Shown here: piece by piece, positions 20,663-29,301 of the stretch
How positions within the stretch are numbered: the first letter of the stretch is position 1
How the letters are laid out: each line of letters starts with the position of its first letter
NCBI GenBank assembly: GCA_903885755.1
Contig: CAISJZ010000248.1
Location: 1 to 59,689 of the forward strand
Source of the DNA: an uncultured Hyphomicrobiales bacterium
Lineage (GTDB): Bacteria; Pseudomonadota; Alphaproteobacteria; Rhizobiales; Beijerinckiaceae
Direction: 5' to 3'
DNA length: 59,689 nt
Made by a program: the position numbers and the translations under genes
The notes under the pieces: generated by a model
Told to the model about the DNA's origin: nothing
What the model saw: the letters and a program-made list of their open reading frames with translations, nothing else
Database searches by the model: none

Positions 20663-22432
20663 ATGTTTTATGACAAGCCCGAAGGCGCCCCCGACGAGAA
20701 AGTCGCCTGGGGCAGCGATGTCGCCGCGCAGATGCTGCGCCGGTTCGGCTTTCCCTATATCTCGCTCAATCCTGGCGCGAGCTATCGCGGGTTACACGAT
20801 TCCATCGTCAATCACCTCGGCAATCAGACGCCGTCCATGGTGCTATGCCAGCACGAGGATCATTCGGTGTCGATCGCCCATGGCTACGCCAAGGCGACCG
20901 GGGAACCCATGGCCTGCGTGCTGCACTCCAACGTCGGCCTCTTCCACGGCATGATGTCGCTCTACAATGCCTGGTGCGACCGGGCGCCGATGTTCGTGCT
21001 CGGCGCGACCGGCCCGCTCGATGCGCCCCAGCGCCGCCCGTGGATCGACTGGATTCACACATCCGTTGACCAGGCCTCGCATATCCGCGACTTCATCAAG
21101 TGGGACAATCAGCCGACCTCGCCAGAGGCGCTGATCGAGGCCATGTGCCGCGCCAATATGCTGACGCGCGCCGAGCCCTCCGCTCCGGTGTATATCTGTC
21201 TCGACGCCGGCTTGCAGGAAGCCTCGCTCGATGGCGAGGTAACCTGGCCAGATCTGTCGCGTTTCGAACCCCCGGCGCCCTCGCGCCCGGCGAAGGAATC
21301 AATCGAAAAAGCCGTCAAGCTGCTCAACGGGGCCAAGCGCCCGATGGTGCTGATGGGCCGTTGTGGCCTGTCGATGGACGCCTGGCATAAGCGCGTCGCG
21401 CTGGTCGAGCGCCTCGGCGCCATTGTCATGACGGACCTGAAACTGCGCGCCTGCTTCCCGACCGACCACCCCGCCCATGTCGCCGAACCCTTCAACCAGT
21501 TCTCGCCGGAAACTCGCGCCATCGTGGGCGAAGCGGACGTGATTCTGGCGCTCGACTGGGTCGATCTTGGCGGCGCGGTGCGCGCCACCAAGGGCTTGCC
21601 CGAAGCGCCAGCGCGCGTGATCGCCAATTCGGTCGATCACAATCTGCACAATGGCGCGCATATGAACCACATGGCGCTGGCGCAGGTGGACGTGTTCATG
21701 GCGGCCTCGAACGACCCCGTCGTCGAAGAACTGCTGGAGGCGCTCGGGCCCGGACCGGCGAAGGCGCCCTGGCGCGGCAAGCTTGAGGGCAAGCCAAAGG
21801 CGGACGATCCCTCGCGCGTTACCATGCGCACGGTTGGCAAGACCCTGCGCGCGGCATTCAAGGACCCGGAGAAGGTGACCCTCGCCTCGGTCTGCCGCGG
21901 CTGGGCCTGCGATCTCTGGCCGTTCCACGAGCCGAGCGCCTATCTCGGCAAGGACGGCGGCGGAGGCCTCGGCTCTGGCCCTGGCATCTCGACCGGCGCG
22001 GCGCTGGCAATGTCGACGCGGGGCCGGCATACGGTCTCGGTGCTCGGCGACGGCGACTTCCTCATGGGCGCGAGCGCCGTGTGGAGCGCGGTGCGGGCGC
22101 AGGTTCCGCTGCTGGTCGTCATCAACAACAACCGCTCCTATTTCAACGACGAGTTGCATCAGGAAACGGTGGCCCGCCGGCGCAACCGCCCGGTCTCCAA
22201 CCGCTGGATTGGCCAGAGCATCGCCTCGCCAGAAGTCGATATTGCGGCGCTCTGCACCTCCTACGGCGCGGTCGGCATCGGCCCGGTGAAAACCCCGGAA
22301 GAATTGACCGCCGCCGTCAGGAAAGGCGTCGAGGCGCTGATGGCCGGCAAGGTCGCGGTGATCGACGTTCATGTGAACCCGGGTCAGGAACGCTCGGCGC
22401 GCTCCACGATCGAGGATCGCAAGACGGATTGA
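20663..22432 (+). CDS. Thiamine-diphosphate-dependent enzyme (acetolactate synthase/decarboxylase superfamily, substrate unknown)
   Basis: CQHEDHSVSIAHGYAKATGEPMACVLHSNVG; ThDP motif GDGDFLMGASAVWSAVRAQVPLLVVINNN. Confidence 0.85.
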   Translation: MFYDKPEGAPDEKVAWGSDVAAQMLRRFGFPYISLNPGASYRGLHDSIVNHLGNQTPSMVLCQHEDHSVSIAHGYAKATGEPMACVLHSNVGLFHGMMSLYNAWCDRAPMFVLGATGPLDAPQRRPWIDWIHTSVDQASHIRDFIKWDNQPTSPEALIEAMCRANMLTRAEPSAPVYICLDAGLQEASLDGEVTWPDLSRFEPPAPSRPAKESIEKAVKLLNGAKRPMVLMGRCGLSMDAWHKRVALVERLGAIVMTDLKLRACFPTDHPAHVAEPFNQFSPETRAIVGEADVILALDWVDLGGAVRATKGLPEAPARVIANSVDHNLHNGAHMNHMALAQVDVFMAASNDPVVEELLEALGPGPAKAPWRGKLEGKPKADDPSRVTMRTVGKTLRAAFKDPEKVTLASVCRGWACDLWPFHEPSAYLGKDGGGGLGSGPGISTGAALAMSTRGRHTVSVLGDGDFLMGASAVWSAVRAQVPLLVVINNNRSYFNDELHQETVARRRNRPVSNRWIGQSIASPEVDIAALCTSYGAVGIGPVKTPEELTAAVRKGVEALMAGKVAVIDVHVNPGQERSARSTIEDRKTD

Positions 22433-22450
22433 AATCGAATCTGTTTTTCA

Positions 22451-22484
22451 GGCCCCGCCGCCCGCGCGCGACGGGGCCTTTTTT
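22451..22484 (+). terminator. Rho-independent terminator downstream of the ThDP enzyme gene
   Basis: GGCCCCG-(14 nt)-CGGGGCC followed by TTTTTT. Confidence 0.85.
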
Positions 22485-22547
22485 GTTTCGCAAGAATTCG
22501 ACCGGCTGCTAGGCTTCGCGCCACCGGAATTACAGCGAGACAAGAAC

Positions 22548-23015
22548 ATGCAGCGCCTGACCATCAGCCTTGACGACGCCATGGCCGAGGCGATCGACGC
22601 CTTCATGGCGCGCAATGGCTATTCCAACCGCTCGGAAGCCATGCGCGACCTCGTGCGCGGGGCGCTGGCGCCAACAACCGCGGCGGGAATCGCCACGACG
22701 GAATGCGTCGCCGCGATTTCCTATGTCTATGATTACGACGGGCGCGATCTGGCCATGCGACTCGACCGGGCCCAGCATGAGCATCACGACATCACCATCG
22801 CCTCGATGCGGACGAGACTCGACCATCGCAACTGCATGGAGGTGACGCTTCTGCGCGGCGCGACAAAGCAGGTTCGTGATCTCGGACAAGCTATTCTGGC
22901 GGAAAAAGGCGTTCGTTTCGGGCAGATCAATCTTGTGCCGATCAAGTCGGACGGCCACAGTCACAGCCACGGTCACGGTGGCGCTCCGCACCGTCATGAC
23001 ACGCCGGCTCTTTAG
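22548..23015 (+). CDS. nikR: Nickel-responsive transcriptional regulator NikR (ribbon-helix-helix)
   Basis: MQRLTISLDDAMAEAIDAFMARNGYSNRSEAMRDLVR; metal domain HEHHDITIASMRTRLDHRNCMEVTLLRG; His-rich tail DGHSHSHGHGGAPHRH. Confidence 0.93.
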   Translation: MQRLTISLDDAMAEAIDAFMARNGYSNRSEAMRDLVRGALAPTTAAGIATTECVAAISYVYDYDGRDLAMRLDRAQHEHHDITIASMRTRLDHRNCMEVTLLRGATKQVRDLGQAILAEKGVRFGQINLVPIKSDGHSHSHGHGGAPHRHDTPAL

Positions 23016-23096
23016 TTAATCCGCTTTCCGCAGCGCCATTAATCAAGTTTTTGGACAGTCATGCCTATTCTCTCCCTGTTATTCGGGAGAATGAAC

Positions 23097-23246
23097 ATGG
23101 CCGGCCGCCGCTTTCATTTCGCGGATCAGGAACCCGATCCGCCCCCGCGCGGGTTCTGGATCAAGCGACTGCTTGTAACCGGCCTGATCGCCGGAGGCGC
23201 AACCTATGCCCATATCTATTTTGGTTTGGGCCTCAAGTGGTTTTGA
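23097..23246 (+). CDS. Small hypothetical single-pass membrane protein (49 aa)
   Basis: MAGRRFHFADQEPDPPPRGFWIKRLLVTGLIAGGATYAHIYFGLGLKWF with SD-like GGGAGA; the ORF track extends it to 23061. Confidence 0.5.
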   Translation: MAGRRFHFADQEPDPPPRGFWIKRLLVTGLIAGGATYAHIYFGLGLKWF

Positions 23247-23291
23247 AGCACGCGGCTGGACGCTCATTCGGCCTGTCCGTGAATGCATTGC

Positions 23292-24929
23292 CTAACCCAA
23301 ATTCAACTCCTTGAAGAAATCATTGCCCTTGTCATCGATGACAATGAACGCCGGAAAATTCTCGACCTCGATGCGCCAGATCGCCTCCATCCCGAGTTCG
23401 GGATAGGCGACGGTCTCGACCTTGCGGATGCAATCCTGCGCGAGACGCGCCGCCGGGCCGCCGATGGAGCCGAGATAGAAGCCGCCGTGCTTCTGGCAGG
23501 CCTCGCGCACCTCTTTCGAGCGATTGCCCTTCGCCAGCATCACCATCGAACCACCCGCCGCCTGAAAGGCGTCGACAAAGGAATCCATTCGGCCCGCCGT
23601 CGTCGGACCGAACGACCCGGACGCCATGCCGACCGGCGTCTTGGCCGGGCCGGCGTAGTAAATCGGATGGTCCTTGAAATAATCCGGCAACGGCTTGCCG
23701 GAGTCCAGCAACTCGCGAAGCTTGGCGTGGGCAAGATCACGCGCGACGATCAACGGACCGCTGAGCGAAAGCCGCGTCTTGATCGGATATTTCGACAAAG
23801 TCGCGAGAATTTCCTTCATGGGCTTGTTCAGGTCGATGTTGACAACGTCGCCCCCGAGTTTGGATTCATCGACATGCGGCATGAACCGCGCGGGATCGTG
23901 CTCAAGCTGTTCGAGAAAAACGCCATCGCGCGTGATCTTCCCAAGCGCCTGACGATCCGCGGAACAGGACACGCCGATGCCGATCGGCAGTGACGCGCCA
24001 TGGCGCGGAAGCCGCAGGACCCTTACGTCGTGGCAGAAATATTTGCCGCCGAATTGGGCGCCGACGCCAAGTTGCTGCGTGAGTTTATGGATTTCCGCTT
24101 CCATCGCGAGATCGCGAAAAGCATGGCCGTCGTCTCCGCCCGCCGTCGGCAAGGCGTCGAGATATTTCGTCGAGGCGAGTTTGACGGTCTTCAGGTTCAA
24201 CTCGGCCGATGTGCCGCCAATGACAATCGCAAGGTGATAGGGCGGGCAGGCGGCCGTGCCCAGAGTCAGGATCTTCTCCTTGAGGAAGGCGATCAGCCGG
24301 TCATGGGTGAGAAGCGAAGGCGTGCCCTGATAAAGATATGTCTTGTTGGCTGAACCGCCGCCCTTGGCGACGAACAGGAATTTGTAGGCGTCCTCGCCCT
24401 CGGAATAGATTTCGATCTGCGCGGGCAGGTTATTCTTGGTGTTCTTTTCCTCGAACATCGAAATCGCGGCCAACTGCGAATAACGCAGGTTCTTGCGCTC
24501 ATAGGCGTCACGGATGCCCTCGGCGATGGCGCTTTCGTCCTCGCCTTCGGTCCATATCCGCCGGCCTTTCTTGCCCATGACAATCGCCGTGCCCGTATCC
24601 TGGCACATGGGCAGTACGCCGCCCGCGGCGATGTTGGCGTTCTTCATGAGGTCATAGGCGACAAAGCGATCATTCGATGTCGCTTCCGGATCGTCGAGTA
24701 TCTTGGCGAGCTGCGCCAGATGCGCCGGACGCAGGAGGTGGTTGATGTCGCTCATCGCCGCCTCGGCGAGCAGGCGGATCGCCTCGCGGCTCACGGTGAC
24801 GATTTCACGATCGCCGAGTTTTTCGACCTTCACGCCGTCGGCGCTCAGTTTGCGATAGGGCGTTTCATCTTTCCCAAGAGGGAACAGCGGCGAATACTGA
24901 AAGGTCATGGCGGCGATCTCGCTGGTCAA
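23292..24929 (-). CDS. Class I (Fe-S) fumarate hydratase family protein
   Basis: [16 protein letters not shown]...[18 protein letters not shown]...[31 protein letters not shown]...[13 protein letters not shown]. Start may be MTFQYSP. Confidence 0.92.
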   Translation of the reverse strand: MTSEIAAMTFQYSPLFPLGKDETPYRKLSADGVKVEKLGDREIVTVSREAIRLLAEAAMSDINHLLRPAHLAQLAKILDDPEATSNDRFVAYDLMKNANIAAGGVLPMCQDTGTAIVMGKKGRRIWTEGEDESAIAEGIRDAYERKNLRYSQLAAISMFEEKNTKNNLPAQIEIYSEGEDAYKFLFVAKGGGSANKTYLYQGTPSLLTHDRLIAFLKEKILTLGTAACPPYHLAIVIGGTSAELNLKTVKLASTKYLDALPTAGGDDGHAFRDLAMEAEIHKLTQQLGVGAQFGGKYFCHDVRVLRLPRHGASLPIGIGVSCSADRQALGKITRDGVFLEQLEHDPARFMPHVDESKLGGDVVNIDLNKPMKEILATLSKYPIKTRLSLSGPLIVARDLAHAKLRELLDSGKPLPDYFKDHPIYYAGPAKTPVGMASGSFGPTTAGRMDSFVDAFQAAGGSMVMLAKGNRSKEVREACQKHGGFYLGSIGGPAARLAQDCIRKVETVAYPELGMEAIWRIEVENFPAFIVIDDKGNDFFKELNLG

Positions 24930-25038
24930 GATGGCCCGTCTCTTATCGAGAAACCCGGCGAAAAGGAACCATCAAAAAGTTGCGGTCCGCCCGATTTGGG
25001 GCGAGCCGGGACTTGTACGATCGATTCCTTTTGATGCG

Positions 25039-25944
25039 TCATCCGCGCTTGCGGCGGACCTTTTCAACGACCGTCCGCGCGGCGTCGAGGTAGCCTTCCT
25101 CGATCGCGGTCTGGCGATCAAGGCCGACGAGTTCGTAGTAATCATTCAATGGCGAGAGTTCATCCCTGACCGCGTCGAAGGAGCGATCGTGCTTCAACGC
25201 CTGCATAGTTCGGGTCACCGCGCCGACCGCCGCGAAGAGCGTGGCGGAGGGGAAGGTGACCAATGCGGCGCCCGCCTTCTCAAGGTCGTCGAGGCTCATT
25301 TTCCAGCTGGCGTTGGCGTGGGACAGGTTGGCGAGTTGCGGGCAAGGCACCTCGCGCAGAACGCGCTTGAATTGCTCGATTGTATCCGCGCCCATGGGTT
25401 TGGCCATGTCGCAACCAAGCTCCATGTACATCTGGCAACGCTCGATGGCGGCATCAATGCCCTCGACTCCCAGCGCGTCGCTGCGCGCGACGATCACGAG
25501 GTCTGGGTCGGTGCGCGCGTCGAGCGCGGCCTTCATTTTCGCCAGCATGTCCTCGACGGGAATGACCTGCTTGCCCGCCATGTATCCGCATCGATTGGGA
25601 AAGACCTGATCGCTGATGAAAAGGCCCGCGACGCCCGCCGCCTCGAACGCCTTGACCATCTGGCGCACGTTGTTGACGCCGCCGAACCCGGTATCCGCGT
25701 CGACGTAAACGGGAATATTCACGGCGCCGCAAATTCGCCCGTAGTGGTCGGCGTAATCGCGCATGTTCGACTGGCCGGTGTCAGGCGCCGCGAGCAGGGC
25801 GCCCATGGCCGCATAACCGCCCGCCACCATGGCGTCGAACCCCTGCGCTTCGATGATGCGCGCCGACAGCGCGTCATATGCGCCCGGCGCAAGCACCATG
25901 CCCGGGTCGGCGATGAGTTTCCGAAACTTCTTCCTCACGCTCAT
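25039..25944 (-). CDS. PEP mutase/isocitrate lyase superfamily lyase (dimethylmalate/methylisocitrate lyase-like)
   Basis: VLAPGAYDALSARIIEAQGFDAMVAGGYA...VYVDADTGFGG...FISDQVFPNRCGYMAGKQV; ICL/PEPM fold motifs. Confidence 0.87.
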   Translation of the reverse strand: MSVRKKFRKLIADPGMVLAPGAYDALSARIIEAQGFDAMVAGGYAAMGALLAAPDTGQSNMRDYADHYGRICGAVNIPVYVDADTGFGGVNNVRQMVKAFEAAGVAGLFISDQVFPNRCGYMAGKQVIPVEDMLAKMKAALDARTDPDLVIVARSDALGVEGIDAAIERCQMYMELGCDMAKPMGADTIEQFKRVLREVPCPQLANLSHANASWKMSLDDLEKAGAALVTFPSATLFAAVGAVTRTMQALKHDRSFDAVRDELSPLNDYYELVGLDRQTAIEEGYLDAARTVVEKVRRKRG

Positions 25945-25957
25945 GCTGATCTCCCGT

Positions 25958-26590
25958 TCATTTGATTGACGCTATATCGGCGCGCTGCTGCCACGGGAAC
26001 TCGCTAGCCGAGCGGGCCTCATAGGCGGCGATATCCGGCGCGTGTTTGAGCGTCAGGCCGATATCGTCGAGGCCTTCAAGCAGGCGAAGCCGTTCGGCGG
26101 CGGAAATATCGAAATGAAAGACATCGCCATTTGGCGCGGTGATCGTTTGCGCCGGCAGGTCGACATGGAAATCGCCGCCTCCGTCGGAGGCCACCACGAG
26201 TGTCTCGAATTTTTCCGAGTCCACTTCGCCAAGAGTAATTGGCAACAAGCCATTTTGCAGGCAATTCTCGCGATAGATGTCGGCGAAGGACCGCGCGACC
26301 ACGCAGCGGACGCCAATGGCCATTAACGCCCAGACCGCCGATTCACGCGAACTGCCGCAGCCAAAATTCCGAAGCGCGACCAAAATCGCGGGCTTGCGGA
26401 ATTGCGGCTTGTTGAGCGGAAAATCAGGATCGAGAGGACCGTCTTCCAGACGGCGGCGGCGCAGGAATAGCAGCTCGCCGTAGTCCTGATTAATCCGTGG
26501 ACCATCGCCCACGGGCGCGATCTGGTCCGTGTTGATATCGTCCTCGAGGAGCGGAACGGCAACGCCGCGCAGGGTGGTGAAGGCTTCCAT
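25958..26590 (-). CDS. LeuD-like (aconitase swivel) dehydratase small subunit, divergent paralog
   Basis: MEAFTTLRGVAVPLLEDDINTDQIAP...NFGCGSSRESAVWALMAIGVRCVVARSFADIYRENCLQNGLLPI; start overlaps the large-subunit stop. Confidence 0.88.
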   Translation of the reverse strand: MEAFTTLRGVAVPLLEDDINTDQIAPVGDGPRINQDYGELLFLRRRRLEDGPLDPDFPLNKPQFRKPAILVALRNFGCGSSRESAVWALMAIGVRCVVARSFADIYRENCLQNGLLPITLGEVDSEKFETLVVASDGGGDFHVDLPAQTITAPNGDVFHFDISAAERLRLLEGLDDIGLTLKHAPDIAAYEARSASEFPWQQRADIASIK

Positions 26591-27999
26591 CAGGCGGCTC
26601 CCGCCATGAGCTTGCGAACGTCGGTGATTTTTCCGGTCACCGCGGCTGCCGCGGCCAGCGCCGGGCCGACCAGGTGGGTTCGGGCGCCTGGCCCCTGTCG
26701 ATTCTCGAAATTCCGGTTGGTCGTTGACAGAATGCGCTCGCCGCGCAACCCGCGATCGCCGTTCGAGCCCGCGCACATGGAACATGCGGCCTCGCCCCAG
26801 ATGAACCCGGCGTCCCGGAAGACCCGATCAAGGCCCCTGGCTTCCGCGTCGCGCTTGACCTTGGCCGAACCTGGCACGACGAGAGCGTGGACGCCGTCGG
26901 CAACCTTGCGGCCCCGCGCGACATCCGCCGCGATTTCAAGGTCCGGCAAACGCGCGTTGGTGCACGAGCCGATAAAGACTCGCTGTACGCTCAGGCCCTC
27001 GATCGACTCGCCCGGCGTCACGCCCATGTACGCGATGGCGCGCTCGAGCGCCGCGCGGCGGTCGGCGGGCACGCTGGCGGGATCTGGAACGCGCCCGGTG
27101 ATGCCAAAGCCCTGTCCGGGATCGGTGCCCCAGGTGATCTGCGGTTCAAGCGAATTGCAATCGATCGTGATGTCCTTGTCGAAAATCGCGTCGGCGTCGC
27201 TCGACAACAGCCGCCAGTGGGTCATGGCCCGATCCCACATGGCGCCAGCCGGCGCCCACGGTCGTCCGGCGATCCATTGGAATGTCGTGTCGTCCGGCGC
27301 GACGAGGCCGGTGCGGGAGCCCATTTCGATAGCAAGATTGCAAAGGGTCAAGCGGCCCTCGACTGGCAGGGCGCGCGTCGCGCCACCCGCGAATTCAATA
27401 AGGAACCCCCGGCCTCCGGAGGCTCCGATCTCCGAGATGATGTGCAGCGCGATGTCCTTGGCCGCGGCCCAAGAGCCAATCCTGCCCTCCAGACGAATCC
27501 GCATGCGCTTCGGCTTGGCCATCGCGATGACCTGCGTCGCCAGAATATGTTCAAGTTCGGAGGTGCCGCAGCCAAACGCCAGCGCGCCGAGACCGCCGAC
27601 AGTGCAGGCGTGGCTGTCCGGCACCGCGTGGGTCGAACCCGGCAACACCATGCCGATTTCCGGCGCAACGACATGCGAAATACCATGCTCCTTGTCGCCG
27701 AGATCGAAAACCCGAATGCCGTTGCGGCGGCTGCCGTCACGCATGGCGCGGATGAGATCGACGCCATTCGGATTGGTTGTGTCGTCACGTCCCGGATTGG
27801 ATGACGGCGTGTGATCCATCGCGGAAAATGTCAGATCGGGCCGCCGCACGGAACGACGGGATTTCGCGAGTTTCCCGAAGGCATGGGGCGCATGCAGCTC
27901 GTGCAGGACGTGCCGGTCGATATAGACGAGGTCGCGGCCGTCGACGCGCCGCGCGACCACGTGAGCGTCCCAGATCTTGTCGATGAGCGTCGCCGCCAT
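26590..27999 (-). CDS. LeuC-like (aconitase superfamily) dehydratase large subunit, divergent paralog
   Basis: TLIDKIWDAHVV...GRDLVYIDRHVLHELHAPHAF; PDSHACTVGGLGALAFGCGTSE; VFIGSCTNARLPDLE; GEAACSMCAGSNGD. Confidence 0.88.
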   Translation of the reverse strand: MAATLIDKIWDAHVVARRVDGRDLVYIDRHVLHELHAPHAFGKLAKSRRSVRRPDLTFSAMDHTPSSNPGRDDTTNPNGVDLIRAMRDGSRRNGIRVFDLGDKEHGISHVVAPEIGMVLPGSTHAVPDSHACTVGGLGALAFGCGTSELEHILATQVIAMAKPKRMRIRLEGRIGSWAAAKDIALHIISEIGASGGRGFLIEFAGGATRALPVEGRLTLCNLAIEMGSRTGLVAPDDTTFQWIAGRPWAPAGAMWDRAMTHWRLLSSDADAIFDKDITIDCNSLEPQITWGTDPGQGFGITGRVPDPASVPADRRAALERAIAYMGVTPGESIEGLSVQRVFIGSCTNARLPDLEIAADVARGRKVADGVHALVVPGSAKVKRDAEARGLDRVFRDAGFIWGEAACSMCAGSNGDRGLRGERILSTTNRNFENRQGPGARTHLVGPALAAAAAVTGKITDVRKLMAGAA

Positions 28000-28056
28000 G
28001 AGATCCCTCGCCATTGATCGCCGAAGCGAGCTATATTTGTCTTTCCGGAATGCCGG

Positions 28057-29085
28057 TCAATCGCGACCCGCCGGAACGATTTTCGCGACTGCGTCCAGTG
28101 TTTCCCTCGGGGTCGCATAAAGCCTGTCGAGGAGGCTGACAAGTTCCGCCGCTGGCCGCGGAGTCATATCAATACGCGAAGCTCTCGCCTCGGCGATCAG
28201 ATCTGGATCGCGCAGGGTGGCCTCGAAGGCCCCTCGCAAGGCCAACGCGCGATCCGGCGGGGTATCCGGCGGAAGAACATAGGGACGCCCGAATTCGACG
28301 CTTGAGAAGATGAACCGCAGCAAGTCGCGCTGCCTGTCGGTACTGGCGTAGTCGTAAATCGAGGGAACGTCCGGGAACGCCGCGAGCGGCGTTTCTTCGG
28401 CGCGAAACAGAATGCGGACACGACCGGAGCGAATATCCTCCGCCCGCGACGCAAACTGGTTGATCGAGGCGCAAACACCCTGGATTTCGCCCCGCTCCAT
28501 GGCGAGCCAGGCGTCTGGCGGACCCAGATAACCCTCAACGAGTCGAAATTTGGCGCCAAGCACCCGATTCAGCGTCGTCGGGACGATGCTGAGCGAGGAA
28601 CCGGCGCCGGAACCGCCGACAACGAAGTCGCGACGAAAGATGTCCGCGACGGAGAAAACGCCACTGTCGCGCGAACTCAGGCAAACCCGGCTTGGAAGCG
28701 ATGCCGCGCCAAGCCAGAAAAACCGGCGGGGATCGGCCTCCAGATTGCCTTGACCCAGGATCGCCTGACTGGGGATGTTGCGCGAGATCGAGCCAACAAC
28801 TGAGCCATCGCGCGGCGCATGGCTGTATAGATAGTTCGTGGCGACGACGCTCGCGGCGGCCGGCATCGTCTGAAGCACGATCGTGGGGTGGCCGGGGATA
28901 TGGCGGGAAAAGTAGCGTGAAAGAAGGCGACCGCCGAGATCGTAGTCGCCACCCGCCGGGTGGCCGAGAATGAAGCGAAGCTGCCTGCCCGCGTAAAACT
29001 GCTCGACAGTCTGGGACGAGGCGGCGCCGACGAAATAGCACGTCAGCGCGACGCAAACCAGGGCCCTGCAAAGCAGTGGACGCAC
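28057..29085 (-). CDS. Bug/TctC-like periplasmic substrate-binding protein
   Basis: Signal peptide; RQLRFILGHPAGGDYDLGGRLLSRYFSRHIPGHPTIVLQTMPAAASVVATNYLYSHAPRDGSVVG; GTG start with AGGAGG Shine-Dalgarno. Confidence 0.8.
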   Translation of the reverse strand: MRPLLCRALVCVALTCYFVGAASSQTVEQFYAGRQLRFILGHPAGGDYDLGGRLLSRYFSRHIPGHPTIVLQTMPAAASVVATNYLYSHAPRDGSVVGSISRNIPSQAILGQGNLEADPRRFFWLGAASLPSRVCLSSRDSGVFSVADIFRRDFVVGGSGAGSSLSIVPTTLNRVLGAKFRLVEGYLGPPDAWLAMERGEIQGVCASINQFASRAEDIRSGRVRILFRAEETPLAAFPDVPSIYDYASTDRQRDLLRFIFSSVEFGRPYVLPPDTPPDRALALRGAFEATLRDPDLIAEARASRIDMTPRPAAELVSLLDRLYATPRETLDAVAKIVPAGRD

Positions 29086-29139
29086 GATATCCTCCTGCCT
29101 CGACGATGCGACGGCGGAGAAAACGGGTCAATAGATGCG

Positions 29140-29301
29140 TCAGCGCTTCGGCTTTGGAGAAATGTCGTCGTCTGACAGGACGCGGAGAGCCGCGCCTTCG
29201 ACGTCATCGTATTGTCCCGAGCGCAGGGACCAGAAAAAGGCTCCGAGACCCAGCAAGCCCAACATCAGGGCCATGGGAACGAGATAAAGCAGGACGGTCA
29301 T
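29140..29301 (-). CDS. ccoS: cbb3-type cytochrome oxidase assembly protein CcoS
   Basis: Own translation: MTVLLYLVPMALMLGLLGLGAFFWSLRSGQYDDVEGAALRVLSDDDISPKPKR (53 aa, below ORF track cutoff); start overlaps ccoI stop. Confidence 0.93.
   Translation of the reverse strand: MTVLLYLVPMALMLGLLGLGAFFWSLRSGQYDDVEGAALRVLSDDDISPKPKR

Noticed and set aside
21299-22372. 357-aa minus-strand ORF antisense to the ThDP enzyme
   Set aside because: Shadow ORF; the sense-strand protein has clear ThDP motifs.
26606-27814. 402-aa plus-strand ORF antisense to the LeuC-like gene
   Set aside because: Low-complexity Ser/Pro/Arg-rich translation, antisense to an intact LeuC-like protein.
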